From Agrostemma githago (taxonomy: Eukaryota; Streptophyta; Magnoliopsida; Caryophyllales; Caryophyllaceae), in assembly GCA_958450325.1 (NCBI GenBank), contig OY288250.1, positions 51,598,898-51,662,897 on the forward strand: a stretch of 64,000 nt of DNA, in the 5' to 3' direction. A program made the position numbers and the translations under genes. The notes beneath the pieces were generated by a model. That model was not told the origin of the DNA. It saw only the letters and a list, made by a program, of their open reading frames with translations, and did not search any database. The number at the start of each line of letters is the position of its first letter. Within the stretch, counting starts at the first letter, position 1. Shown one piece after another: positions 21,402 to 33,668 of the stretch.

Positions 21402-22167
21402 TCAAGAGCCTTGTTAGGTGGCCCACCCCCTACCGAGTCACGGTCCAACCCCTCGAGAGTCCAGTCGTGTCTGTCAACTCGTCAGGTCACGTCCAGAGTC
21501 GAGTCTGTCGGTAGGCCTCTCTCTTCAAATTCCACTTTGAAATTTGCAAAATTTAGCCATTTGAAAAAAAGATCCTTTTCGACAAGGTCAGATTTCAGTC
21601 TATTTAAACTGCAAATTTGTTTTCTACCCTTTCCATTTTGAAAACCTAGCTCGTGAGTGCTTTCAGGATTTCAATTTCAAAAATTTCAAAAATTCAAAAT
21701 CATTTTCCCCGGCGCGAGTCATTTTACTACCCATGTGTTGCATGCAAATTTTATGTGACTTATACAGGTACGACTCAAGCAGGGACATGCAACCCACTGT
21801 ATCTCCCTAGCAGAAAGCCCAAGACGACATCTTCTCTCGAATCAACACGGGATGGGCCCATATACAGGCACACCGGGGACTTATATGACAAGTCCAATTC
21901 GCCAGCAGATAGCCCGAGGCGGCATTTTCCCCGGAATAGCACGGGAAGGGCCCACACATAGGCACACCCAGGACTTATGCGACAAGTCCGATTCCCCATG
22001 GAGGTATTATCAGCAGCTCAGGTATGACTCCTATCTTATGGCTGGCGAGCCCTTCACGCGAGTCTAATGGACTATAAACGACCCGATCGGAAGTCTACCA
22101 GGTCTTAATTGACTTGGTAGCTACTCTGACTTTCGCCTTGTCCAAACCTCAGTTAGAGTGGGGGCTC
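21402..22167 (+). other. Tat-1 3' untranslated region and polypurine tract
   Basis: This is the Tat-1 interior resumed after Athila. It matches Tat-2 3' DNA (about 52,190-52,542), including GCGCGAGTCATTT and CTTATNCGACAAGTC. Two copies of a GGGCCCA...AGGCACACC...GACAAGTCC block lie about 96 bp apart (21,853 and 21,949). The purine tract AGAGTGGGGGCTC abuts the 3' LTR. Confidence 0.75.
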
Positions 22168-24760
22168 TGTAGACACCCGCATTTTGACTGCCAGGTGTCT
22201 ATGGTAGTTTCCAAAAAAACACCCGATGATGATCGGACGCTAACGTGTTTCTACGCGCTCGGATATGGGCTCAAAACCATTAGTTGCTGGCTAATGCACT
22301 TACGGAGTACAAATCTCACAAAACTGACCTCAAATTCAGGCCCAGTGGGTCGTTTCCAGTCAAACAAGACTAATTTGGGTCAAAACCGACACCGGAAATA
22401 AAACCGACTTTTAGCGATTGGGTCAACCCCGGTCAAAGTCATTTCCGAGACACACAAAAAAAGCCACACAAACATCAAAAAGTTCAACTCAAAAGCAAAA
22501 CCCACAAAATATCCAATTCAAGGTCCAAAAAACTGATTTGCGCGACCCAGCTGAGCCACTCGATCGAGTGCTCAGCCGACTCGATCGAGTGGGCCCTTAT
22601 TCAAGCCCGGTTTCAGGCGCTTGGGCCACTCGACCGAGTGAAGGGGCTACTCGGTCGAGTAACCCTCGACGGGGTACATGGGCAATGCCTATATATACAC
22701 CTCCATGCACAACCTTTCTCACACTTTTTGACAACCCTAATCAACATCAAATTCAACCCTAATCAACATCAAACTCAAACCCTAATCAATACTACATTCA
22801 AACCCTAATTCAAACCCTAAACCACCACAACTTAACCTAAATACTCGATATTCCCGTGCTAGCCGCCACTACGAGTCCCGTCCGAGCATAAGAAACATGA
22901 AGGTTGAGGGTGCCAAAACCCCGTCTTTTCTCTCTTCTCCTTCTCTCTCGCGTCGTGCGTCGTCTTTATCGTTGTCGTTGTCTCTTTATTTATTTTTTTA
23001 TTCGCGTCCTAAAACCATTAATATCGCTAGTATTAAGACACTAAAATACTTGTGAATTTGTGTCGAGTGTGAGGGATGTCGGAATAAGAAAACCCGAACA
23101 TACAAGTGTATTGCACACAGCGTTGCCGGTCGCTTATCCCGACATCCCTATCACTTGATTATTGAAACAAGTCAACTTAAATAATATTTCGTTAAATTTT
23201 CGTTTTCATCATCATTCAAATCGCATATTTGCATCAATTTTCAAAACAAGTGTTTTTTTTATAAGGGTCGATACCCTTTGACGTGGATCTGACATCACAT
23301 AATCCCTAGGGATTCATTACGATGTCGGAGAAGCCGAGGGAATCAAGTATTTTCATTCAAGTAAAGTGTCGATGCGTTAGATTCAATACCAATTCCGTAA
23401 TTGGATGTTGAATCTAATGATCTAGTCAAATAAATTAACTAACGCGATTTTCGTTGATTCCAAAATAATTGTCATACAATTCCTTAGAATTACGGCATTA
23501 TTGAACGCGGAGGAAATCTATTCATATCGCGATAGTTAACTTAAAACGACTCAGAGCGATTTTCTTTTGTTTCCACTCTAGTATTCCATATCGATTCGCT
23601 AATCGAATATGGGATATGACGAGTATCGAAGTTAAGTCTCGAGTATAAATTCCATAATATTTATGCCCGATTCAGCAAACTCATCGAATTATCAAAAATC
23701 AAAAGCAATTTCGAAATCGATACAAAATTGCAAACGAACCCTAGTTCGTACAGGGGGCACTCGACCGAGTGCCTAGCCCACTCGGTCGAGTGGCACCCCA
23801 AAAATGAGATAGAATGCTATCGTAATGACCACTCGGTCGAGTCTCGAAATGACTCGGTCGAGTGGCCATGCACTCGGTCGAGTTCCCTTATAACTCGGTC
23901 GAGTGACGCCTTGAAATCTGGACAGAAGCCTCTTCAGAGGTCCACTCGGTCGAGTCCCTCAATGACTCGGTCGAGTGGCCCCTTTATCACGTCAAACCGT
24001 GAGTCCTACAAGCCATTCGAGTCTCGCTAATATCTTTTCACGACTTAAGTCGACACGTGTCTAATTAATCACGTAAAAACTTCACTTTTCAAAGCTTTAC
24101 ATTATCTTATCTACATCATTCAATAATTCGCAAACCGTTAATATCGTTATACCGTTACTAACCGTTTGTTCTTTTGTCAATTTAATTCTCGTTTATTTTA
24201 TTGCACTAAAATGAACCCGCATGCTAAAATACAACTTTGACGTTAATTTTAGTTGCATTAAATTGACATAGAAACCCATTCAATTCCTCACATGCTTAGG
24301 GAAAACAATGTTTGCATAAGCATTTTCATCGTTCAACTAACGCGCGTATTCAAAAATCATTCGATATCTTAGTAGAGGCCGCTAATGTGCGGGCGGGGTT
24401 GGGTGTCCTTAGTGGGCTTCCCAACACGTACCCTCATCCCTTACTCAGAACCTCGGTTTCCGGATGCCCGAAACCGTTGGCGCACGAGAGTCATTCAATA
24501 CACGATAACCGGTAGTGACGGTATCGGTATCGCAATGCAAAGGGACGAGCCCAATAAACTCTGACGTCGGAAATGGGCCGTATTTTGTATACGGCCCACT
24601 ACGACATAGAGTGGGTTCTAACGGGCCCGAACTCCCACAAAGTTCGGTGGCGACTCCACTTCGATTTAAATTTTCATTTGATCCATTCTCATATGGAGAT
24701 TCATTCGCCTCCCCAAACCCGCGCGTGGCCGCGTCGGGGTGGACCTATGTCATGTCCACA
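22168..24760 (+). repeat. Tat-1 3' LTR
   Basis: This is 2,593 bp and closely similar to the 5' LTR along its full length, with arrays at 22,557-22,661 and 23,758-23,977 and a TATA box at 22,689-22,700. One array site that is decayed in the 5' LTR (4,761) is intact here (22,627). Confidence 0.92.
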
Positions 24761-26055
24761 GACTCTTCAAGCACATTTTCATTTTTCAAATGCTAGTTTA
24801 GTCTCTAAATATGATTTAGAATGGAAAAGTTGACCCCAACAAATTCCTGGACAGATTTGACCTCCATCACAGTAAATTCCTTCTAACTGAAGTACTTGGA
24901 ATTAAATCACAAAATTTTATAGTGAAGAACTAGACTTAAAATAAACATGAATATCTTTTCAATCCTTTGTGAGATAGACACGGTAAACAGGTGAAATAGT
25001 TCAACAACATATTGTCCAGGTTAAAGAAGGTGATGTAAGCTGTTCTAACATTATCTCGACATGGTTAGCATGCATGTTTGTTTATGTCACCAAAATAGAA
25101 CCCAATAAACAGTAAGGACTTGTGACATAATATATAGATAAGAGAGAACATATATAAACTCAAAACGAAACTCAAATAGGAAGTATGAGCATGAAACAAG
25201 GACACATTAACTCGAATCAATTTCAAATATTCATATATTGCCCAACTATCATTTTCATTACTCGTACATTATTCGTATATGACAACCTTCAAGGACACAT
25301 TACGACACTATTTTGTATAACTATTAATGCTAACTAAGTAACACGGCAGTTTTTACATTACATCGTAAGGAAACATATAATACACAAAACAAAACGCAAC
25401 CTCCTTGGCGCTTTTAAATAACATTCACATCAATTCACACTTAAACCACGTAAGTTATTACCCTTAACATATTACAACATTCATACCATCACCAGTTGTC
25501 AACCTATCCAAGTAACATGAAAGCCGCACTACTATACTACATAGACGAGGCAACACCGATTACCGCTAAATCGACTACCCGAAAAATCCGCTTATCACGT
25601 ACAACACTAGAACGTACAAATACCTCAACGATGTATCTAATGTTACTACCAAGCCTGGCTATGACCGTTCTCCCATCCAGTGATGATCGACTCTTACCCT
25701 GACCTTACACACCTTAACGCATAATATTATATGGCATTGTACTAACTACAATACCATCTTAAGACCGCAACTACGTACTATTCACATAATATATTATGTA
25801 GCTCACTACATCACCTGTATCAAACAATGCAATCAATTATAACAAGCACTCATCACAACATTCATAGCATCACAACGTATCCCACCTATTGTACCCCATC
25901 TCATATCTCACACGCGGTTACCGGGTCAAGACCAGGAGGGCCAGAGGTGGTATAAGGACGTCTCCTCAACCGAGTTTTAGAGGGGCTCCTGATGGTCCAT
26001 CACCGGGTTCATTTTATTTTCCTAAGTTCATTTATTTTAGGCTCCATGATTGTTC
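24761..26055. other. Interior of element Z, non-coding
   Basis: AT-rich DNA between the Tat-1 3' LTR and the Z primer-binding site. I see no recognisable coding region. The short ORF at 25,496-25,702 has no motif. Confidence 0.5.
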
Positions 26056-26067
26056 GCTCTGATACCA
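26056..26067 (-). other. Element Z primer-binding site (initiator tRNA-Met type)
   Basis: On the minus strand this reads TGGTATCAGAGC, three bases after the LTR end. It fixes the orientation and lineage of Z as chromovirus-like. Confidence 0.8.
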
Positions 26068-26070
26068 CTT

Positions 26071-28091
26071 TGTAACACCCCCATTTACGTAGGAGCCTTA
26101 CCAGACATTCCCGAGTAAATAAGGACGTTACCATCTCGGTTCCCCGAGGTAGTAGCTCATTACAATACAATATGGAATGCCAAACCGGCCACATGATTTA
26201 AACATTACAACTCATTAACTATTACAACTCTGGTTATACAGCGGAAGCTACACCTTCTTTAAAACGGGAATGCCTATGCATTCACCCGTACCACGTCTGG
26301 ACTCATAAGTCGCGCTCACCCCAACTCGTACATGTATCCCAGCATCCAAACACATCATAAGATACATAACCTGCATTATAGACTGCTCCCCATTTGATCG
26401 AAAATATCAATCGGATCATCATAGACACGTCAGACATACACACCAGGTCAGTTTACGATAACATTAAAACATTAGTACAACCAACATCACAAACATCGGT
26501 ATCAGTATCAGTATCATCATTATTCCTATTATCTATCGCGACCGCAGTCATGCCCCGTCAGTTCGAGTGTGCACACCCCTCCTAAGATCTCTTAGGAGGA
26601 AACATCAGGGAAGGTCCCGAGATCAACCGGACCTAGCTAGTCCTAGCTAGCTTCTCTCAATAGGCACACAGCCGTAAATTCAATAGGCACACAGCCGCAA
26701 TCTCAATGGACACACAGCCGAATTCTCAATATCACCATTATACCATTACATATCATATCACAAGCATACATAAAACGTAAACTGAGTAAGGGTAACCTTA
26801 CCTAGTTAGCAGGTCACCCCCGCGTCGGTAATACAATTCACCACGGAGATTCTACAAAGTCTGATCCTAATAAAATATAGTATCTTTAAATTAATATCGG
26901 CCCTAACGTAGCTAAATAATAAAATAACATCTATACCGTCTAACTAAATTATAAAATGGAATCTCATCTAAACTGTACAATAAGACCGACCCGACTTAGT
27001 TAACTTATAAAATGAGACCAACCCACTATTAACGACCGTAGGTCGTGCTTAAGCCAAACCGAGGACCACCAAACGAGACACCATGCTAACCCAACCCAAT
27101 TAATAGGTAGCACATACCATCATAACTTTGTACTGGAGACTCGACGGCAGCAGGATACGTAATAGTAACTAAGAAAACACAAGACTACAACAACCTACGT
27201 AACTAGTACCCGATAACAACAATAACCCGTAGTCCTAACACCATGTATAACCAATACAATGTTCTTGTTATCACGCGACCATACCGCAACACCACGCCAT
27301 ACAACAACTATGTACGACAACCAGCGACGACACCAACACAACCCTAAAAAAAAGTAGTGCGAGGTGGTCTACAGCAGTCCATGACCTCTACCCCGACAAA
27401 TGACGTGGACAACTCCTGAACACCCAAAACTCGACACAAACACCAACCTTAATCTAAACCCTGCGATTACCCATTCATAGATACGACTATATACCACGAC
27501 ACTCATCTCGACTCATTTAAATACGACTGGCCTATATCAAACTACGAGATTAACTATGGTTACGACGCAGCAAAATGATGAATCGACGATAAGCATCACA
27601 TACCGAGCATCCAACCATGAGGCTTGTCCTTTTTCTGTCCTCTCTCGGGAATCCATTGATGTATGCGTGTGTGATAGGAAGGGTGAGTGTCTGCGTGTAA
27701 GTATAGTGACATATACGTGGAGAGTTAAAGGCATATACGTAGGGGGAGAGGCGGTGAAGAAGGAGAAGCGGTGAAGGAACTGTTGACGGTTTACCATAGT
27801 ATGTAGGGTTGATTGAAAAGGGAAAAGGGGAGGGTCATGATATAACCTATACGTACTCCACCTCCTTTCTTTTAATATCATTATTAAATTAAATTATTAT
27901 TATTATTATGTAGTTGTTTTATCATTATTATATTCTTACTACTATTATTATTAATAAACTTGCTGAGGGTCATATTAGTTGGGCTCGGGAGCAAGTTTGG
28001 TATAGAATGGGACAATGATTTGACATGCCTTGACTCGGGTTTGACTTGACTTCACTCGGGTTTGACTTCCATGTAAATTACGGGTATTACA
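26071..28091 (-). repeat. Element Z 5' LTR
   Basis: This is 2,021 bp, reading TGTAATACCCG...GTGTTACA on the minus strand. The part near 27,890-27,950 is an ATT-rich microsatellite. Antisense ORFs in it are not recognisable. The expected right-hand target duplicate starts CATAG at 28,092; its partner is outside the window. Confidence 0.8.
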
Positions 28092-30100
28092 CATAGGATC
28101 ACCTTGACAGATTCCATGCTTTCTTGAGAAGAAGCCAAAAGACGCCCCATTCAGAGATAGCGTGAATGATGGAGTTGAGATACATTCCATTATCCACTGT
28201 ATCATAATAGGTGCGAATTGTAACCCCTCCAACATTTGCCTAATAAACTCCCACTCCACCAAGTCATATGCTTTACTCAAATCTATTTTCATGATACAAC
28301 GAGGCGAGTAACACTTCCTGTTGTAAAGTCTCACAATGCCTTGACAGATAAGTATATTGTCCACAATATCCCGGCCTTTAATAAAAGCACTTTGATTATG
28401 GCTAACCAAATTTGGCACTTCCTCCATAAGCCTGTTACTGATTATTTTTGTGATACATTATTATAGAACATTGCAACACGCAATAAGTCTATACTCAGTA
28501 ACATATTCAGCTCGCTCCTTCTTTGGTATGAGGGTAAGGATTGTTGCATTTAATTGTTTAAGCAGCTTCCCATGCTTAAAAAAAAGTCCTTAATTGCTTC
28601 AATAACAGTCCTCCCCACAATAGGAAAAGCATCCCTAAAAAATTCACTCGAGAACCCATCCCCGGACCCGGAGCTTTCGTAGCAGGAATAAAGAAGAGGG
28701 CCTGTCGTATCTCTGCTTCAGTCACCCCCCTACACATCCTATTGGCTCTACCATCATCCAAGATCATCCCATTTCAGATTACATTCAGGTTAACTTTGGA
28801 AGTGGGCTGAGAGGTGCCCAAAACCTCCTCAAAATGCCTCAAAAAAGCTGACTCTATATCAGCTGGAATCGTCCACGTGCTTCCCAAGCCATCCTTAATA
28901 CAAAACACCCTATTACGAGCTTTTCGACCTTTAATGACACTATGGAAATAAGACGTGTTATCATCCCCATCATCATCCCAACTGCACTTTGCCTTTTGCG
29001 CTAGGAAACTTCTCCTGGCCTCATCCTAGCTTCGATATGCAGCTGTTGCAGCTCGTTCCGTAGCCTGTAAAACCTGATCAAGTGGAGCTCTATGTAACCT
29101 CTCCTGAACCTCATGGAGATGCTGAAGTGTTACATCAGCGGTATGCTCAATATTGTGAAAAATCTCCCTATTTAGTTCCTTAAGTGGTTTCTTTAGGCTA
29201 AACAATTTCTTTACTACCTGGAACATTAATGTTCCGTGGACTTCCTTTTCCCACCATTTACGAACAAGAGGAAGAAATAACTCATCCTTTCCCCACATGT
29301 TGAAATACTTAAGATTGCCCTTTCTCTGGTGTTCCTCATTCCATATATCAATTAAGCACGGGCAATGATAATAGAGCCCCTCCGGGAGAAACTGAATGCA
29401 TCCAATATTCATCTCAACCACCCATTCATCATTACCCAGAGCCCTATCTATTCTACTAAAGATACGCACTCCTGTCTCGTGCTTGTTGTTACAGGTCAAA
29501 AAAGAGCCTCTGGCCGATAAATTTCGCAGCCCACAATCATCATTGCATTGCTGGAAATCTCTAGTCTCAGCAAGAGTAACCACATAACCTATTTGTTCAT
29601 CAGTAGCCAACACATTATCGAAGTCTCCAACCTCAAGCCACGACCCATCAACCGTAGCATTCATAGCTCTTAAAGAATCCTATAACGACAATCTATCAGC
29701 CCCCCTATTTTTCTCATAGACAACCGAAAACCACCAACTCTTATTCTTTGGCAAATAAGTCACATAAGTAGTATGAATTACCTGCTCCTCACTCTTCACC
29801 ACCTCTACCTTATAAATACCAGGTAGCCACAAGATCCAAATACGCCCTCCTGCACAAGCATCATTATTCGTAGAAATCTCCCATTGAAGGCCAATGCCTC
29901 TATGAACTTTATCTATAGAAGAACTACGGACTCTAGTTTCCACTACGCCATACAACCCAATTTTATTGTTATGTAAAAACCAAGTAATCTCTTTCTGTTT
30001 ATTTGGGTTGTTTATTCCTCAGACATTCCAAAAACCCAGTTTAGCCAGGATCCTGATTACTTGGATCATGTCCATCAACCTCAATGTTAGGCTCCAATTC
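28092..30100 (-). pseudogene. LINE ORF2: endonuclease and reverse transcriptase
   Basis: ORF2 of plant L1 elements nicks the target and reverse-transcribes the RNA there. On the minus strand the endonuclease starts near 30,066 with a WNV-stop-G where WNVRG is expected (CGA to TGA), then GVVETRVR (about 29,950) and GGRIWILWLP. GDFDNVL near 29,625 matches the GDFN region. The linker to reverse transcriptase has VTEAEIRQALF and KAPGPG near 28,680. The polymerase reads NQSAFIKGRDIVDNI, MKIDLSKAYD and GICQGDPM, ending at the Z insertion before the catalytic Asp-Asp box. Several stops and frame shifts make it non-functional. Confidence 0.82.
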
Positions 30101-30850
30101 AACAACTAGCCCATTACTTTGATGAAGAGTGGAGTTTAGGGCGTCATAAAAGGATTTCTCCTCCAATCGAGTTCCTTCCCTTTGGCTTCTGAGTAGCTCC
30201 AGTCACTATCCGGGCTGGCGTGATGCTTCCAACTGGCCCTTGCACAGGCATTGGAGTCACCAACTCTTTCTGAATACCAGCCAGTGGCTGTTGTCTGGGC
30301 TGTGGTCGAACCATTCTAGGGTGCCATACTTTACTTGGTCCCCCCTTCACCGTCCCCTTCCTGCAATCTTTGGCTTCATGCCCGACACCATGACATTTCG
30401 TGCATTGACATGGTTTCCATTCATAGTGCACATTCAACCTATGAACTGTGTCAAGCTCATCATGGAAGGAAATAAAATCTGGCAAATCTTCACCAAACTC
30501 CACCTCCACTATGATCCTGGCATAAGCAATAAAGTTTTTCTCCTTTGTAGCGACATCAATTTGTATGGGTTTTCCAACCAATCCAGCAATTTTGAACAAA
30601 GCATTCCCCCAAAATTTGAGATTTAACCCATATAACCGAATCCATATTGGAACCCTGTCCAGCCCTTCTTTCTTGAGCTTACGTAGCGGTGTCCATTTCT
30701 TGACAACTAATGGTTTGCTATCAAAAAACAGATGACCTTTCTCTAGGACGATCTCCATATTCTCCACCATTTTAAACTTAACAATGAAGACCCCATTCGG
30801 CTTGAATGAGATCTTCTCTATGTCTTTTTCACCCCAGACTCTTTTCAGAA

Positions 30851-30869
30851 CCCCCCCCCCCCCCCCCCC
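30851..30869. repeat. Homopolymer run of 19 C
   Basis: This uninterrupted poly-C lies inside LINE ORF1 and reads as consecutive Gly codons on the minus strand. Its length may be affected by slippage or sequencing error. The frame is open on both sides at the given length. Confidence 0.85.
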
Positions 30870-31152
30870 AATAACATGCCATGGAGGATTCACACCCAAA
30901 ACATAACAAACAATAGAGTTTGCTTGCCCAGAGAACAAGATCACCTTTAACATCTTCATGTGTGAGTCGAAGCTCCCCTGAGCTAGCTCCACTGAGTTGT
31001 CTCGCCGGAATCGCTTGCCATCCCCCCCAGTGGCTTGTTGAACCAGGTTACTGAGTTCTTCATGCCGGAAAGGGGACTCATCCTCCTCTTCAGACACCAA
31101 TACATCGTTGATCAGATCATCATCTCCATCCTGAATAATGTTCTTCCCATTG

Positions 31153-33519
31153 TGTGGACATGACATAGGTCCACCCCGACGCGGCCACGCGCGGGTTTGG
31201 GGAGGCAAATGAATCTCCATATGAGATGGTCAAATTGAAATTTAAATCGAAGTTGGAGTCGCCACCGAACTTTGTGGGAGTTCGGGCCCGTTTGAACCCA
31301 CTCTATGTCGTAGTGGGCCGTGTACAAAATACGGCCCATTTCCGATGTCAGAGTTTATCGGGTTCGTCCCTTTGCATTTGATACCGATACCGACTTGATC
31401 GGATATCGTGTATTGAATGACTCTCGTTGCCAATGGTTTCGGACATCCGGAAACCGAGGTTCTGAGTAAGGGGTGAGGGTACGTGTTGGGAAGTTCACTA
31501 AGAACACCCAACCCCGCCCGCACATTAGCGGCCTCTACTAGGATATCGAATGATTTTTTAATACGCGCGTTAGTAATACGATGAATGATATGCAAACATT
31601 GTTTTCCTAAACATGCGAGGAATTGAATGGGTTGCTAAGTCAATTTAATGCATGAAAATTTAACGTCAAAGTTGAATTTAGCATGTGAGATTCGTTTTAG
31701 TATAATAAAACAAATGATGAAAAAGATATGAATTTGCTACAAAGAATAAACAAACGAGTTAGTATCGAATTGTGAATAATAATATAGCAAATATGATGAA
31801 TATGCGAGATCGAGAAAATATTGCTAAAAAACGCGGTTTTGTATAAAAAAACGAAGTTCGAAAAAGAAAGAAAAAAAAGAAAGGGGGTGTCGTGTGAAAG
31901 CCGGCCGCGCGGCTCGCCCGGGATGCCGGCGGGTCGCGTGAAGGCCTGTTTTCGAAACCGGTTTTTTGAAAATTCGATGCTTTTACTAAATCGCGTACAA
32001 ATATCGCATAATTTGTACTCGATCTAATATTTTCAATATTCGTTATATTCGATAACTGACTAAGAAATCAATATCAAATACTCGGAATAGTTTTAGAAAA
32101 GATATAAATTTTAGAAATCGTTTCGTAGAATAAATAATAAAAAAACGAACGAGAAATCGTTAATTTTGATAAATCGCGTACAAATACGAATTAATTTATA
32201 CTCGATTTATGTTTTCGATATTCATCGTACCCGATATTCGATTATGAAATCGATATCGAGTATTCGGAATGATTTTTAGAAAAGGGTTTTGTAAAAAAAG
32301 AATTTGAACGAAAAAGATGTTAATTCTCTCCGCGTTTGAAATCGTTGTATTTTGTATAAAAAAGATGTAACGATTTTCTTAGCTTCGACGAGATTTAATA
32401 TAATTCTTTTTGATACAATATTCGATTATAGAGAATCGATATCATATTATTAAGAATGTTCGATATATGAAAATAGTTTTTAATAGTATCGATATTAGAA
32501 AATAAAATAAAAAAAATGACGAACGACCCGTAATAAAAAGGACCGACACGAGACCCGTAAGAAAAGCGGACGACGAAGAAGAGAAGAAAAAGAGAAGTTG
32601 GGTTTTGTTACACCCTCAACCTACATGCTTCTGTTTACTCGGATCGGGGATCGTCGGGACGTGGCTTAGGCACAAGAGCGTCGAGTGGATGTCGGTGAGT
32701 TATGGTGGCTCGGTTTGGTGTGACGTGTAAAGGGTGTCGGGTATCGGGCTGGTTTCCTTCGGGTATAATATCGGTTTCTCGTTGTTAAGTGTAGAAATTG
32801 ATGTATGTGTGTATGAATATAGATCGATGATCTGTGTGTGTGTTTGATAGATAATGAATGATAATTGATGTTTGTGTATCGATATTTTCTCAATCATGCT
32901 TTTTGAGTTGTGCAAGGGGCTTATTTATAGGAAATTCCCGACCTTGGCTAGAAGAGGTGCTTCGGGTTTGAACTACCGCTTAGGATAGGAAACGTAAGAA
33001 GCTGAAAGGCATGAGAATTCCGCTTGCTTGTCCAAGAAGCAAGGAAAACCGGCTGGTTGTGCAGCTCGGCCGAGTATTTGCACTCGGTCGGGTGTTTGAT
33101 ACGGTTTTTGGATAGAATTCCTACTTGAGATCGAATTCTATCCTTAAACGGATTTGTTTAATATTTTGTGAAGCTGATTTTTCGTAGGATTGGAGTATGA
33201 ATCAGCCGTGTGAGGTGTCACGGCTGACTCACGTGTCTCGGGAAAATCTTTGACCGGGTTTTGACTCGGTCGCTAAAAGACGGTTTTACCCCTGGTGTCG
33301 GAATCGACCCAAATTAGTCTTATTTGACTCGAAACGACCCACTGGGCTTGATTTTGAGGTTGGTTTTGTGAGATATGTACTCCATAATGAGCCCAAGCCA
33401 AATGCCAATGATTTTGAGCCCCTTTCCGAATATATTAAAGCACGTTTGCGTCCGATCATCATCGGGTGTTTGTCGGAAACTGCTATAGACACCTGGCGGT
33501 CAAAATGTGGGTGTCTACA
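31153..33519 (-). mobile_element. Solo LTR of a Tat-type element, TSD CATTG
   Basis: This runs from TGTGGACATGAC at 31,153 to GGTGTCTACA at 33,519 and is flanked by a perfect duplication CATTG (31,148-31,152 and 33,520-33,524). On the minus strand a TATA box (TATAAATAAG) lies near 32,925, with two palindromes upstream (about 33,064-33,093) and the GGATAGAATTC inverted repeat at 33,111-33,144. It belongs to the same subfamily as the solo LTR at 306-2,593. Confidence 0.9.
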
Positions 33520-33668
33520 CATTGTTACGCACCGTTTGTACTCTCTCCTCACTTTGTAATCTACTATGTGACGTATTACTAGTATGTATTGTGTTATTAT
33601 TAGCAGAATGTCTATTTTTTTTTTTGTGTATTACTTTTCCTAGATCTACCTTTTTTGGATCCTGCCAT

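Larger units (their letters stand above)
4301..24760 (+). mobile_element. Tat-1: gag-only Tat/Ogre-type LTR retrotransposon split by Athila
   Basis: The two LTRs (4,301-6,891 and 22,168-24,760) begin TGTAGACACCC and end TGTCCACA. A perfect tRNA-Arg-type primer-binding site follows the first, and a purine tract AGAGTGGGGGC precedes the second. The flanks are GAGTC (4,296-4,300) and GACTC (24,761-24,765), a near-match TSD with one difference. Without the Athila insertion and its duplicated GCAAC, the element is about 10 kb. The interior holds a gag ORF but no protease, reverse transcriptase, RNase H or integrase, so it would depend on enzymes supplied in trans. It is inserted in Z. Confidence 0.88.
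1..28091 (-). mobile_element. Z: Tekay/Del-like Ty3/gypsy element, partial, hosting nested insertions
   Basis: Z's own sequence in this window is 1-305, 2,594-4,300 and 24,761-28,091. The rest of the span is inserted DNA. On the minus strand an LTR begins TGTAATACCCG at 28,091 and ends GTGTTACA at 26,071, followed by a primer-binding site reading TGGTATCAGAGC, the initiator-Met type typical of chromoviruses. The interior (24,761-26,055, then 2,594-4,300 and 1-305) is AT-rich with no recognisable gag or pol, so Z is a degraded or large-derivative copy. Its far LTR lies left of base 1. Z is inserted in LINE ORF2, where the reverse transcriptase reading stops at about 28,092. That the left segments belong to Z is inferred from continuity and composition, not from an alignment. 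Confidence 0.65.
28092..33668 (-). mobile_element. L1-type LINE, interrupted and 3'-truncated in this window
   Basis: On the minus strand, ORF1 (start 33,668, stop about 30,144) is followed by ORF2 endonuclease and reverse transcriptase down to 28,092, where element Z begins. The 3' part should lie beyond the left edge of Z, outside the window. ORF1 is split by a Tat solo LTR. The 5' untranslated part probably extends toward 34,523, where Tat-3 begins. Confidence 0.85.
30144..33668 (-). pseudogene. LINE ORF1 (RNA-binding protein) interrupted by a solo LTR
   Basis: This encodes the nucleic-acid-binding ORF1 protein of a plant L1 element. The start is an ATG at 33,668 giving a basic N terminus (MAGSKKGRSRK). 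The frame stays open to the insertion at 33,519/31,153 and resumes directly after it, with CATTG duplicated. The body matches the DUF4283-like domain (FSGQANSIVCYVLG, VPIWIRLYGL). A zinc knuckle CTKCHGVGHEAKDC (CX2CX4HX4C) lies near 30,360-30,405. A run of 19 C at 30,851-30,869 gives poly-Gly in the protein. Apart from the solo LTR the frame looks intact, which suggests the LINE was young when hit. Confidence 0.8.

Noticed and set aside
4296..24765. Perfect TSD for Tat-1
   Set aside because: Flanks are GAGTC and GACTC, one base different; reported as imperfect rather than perfect.
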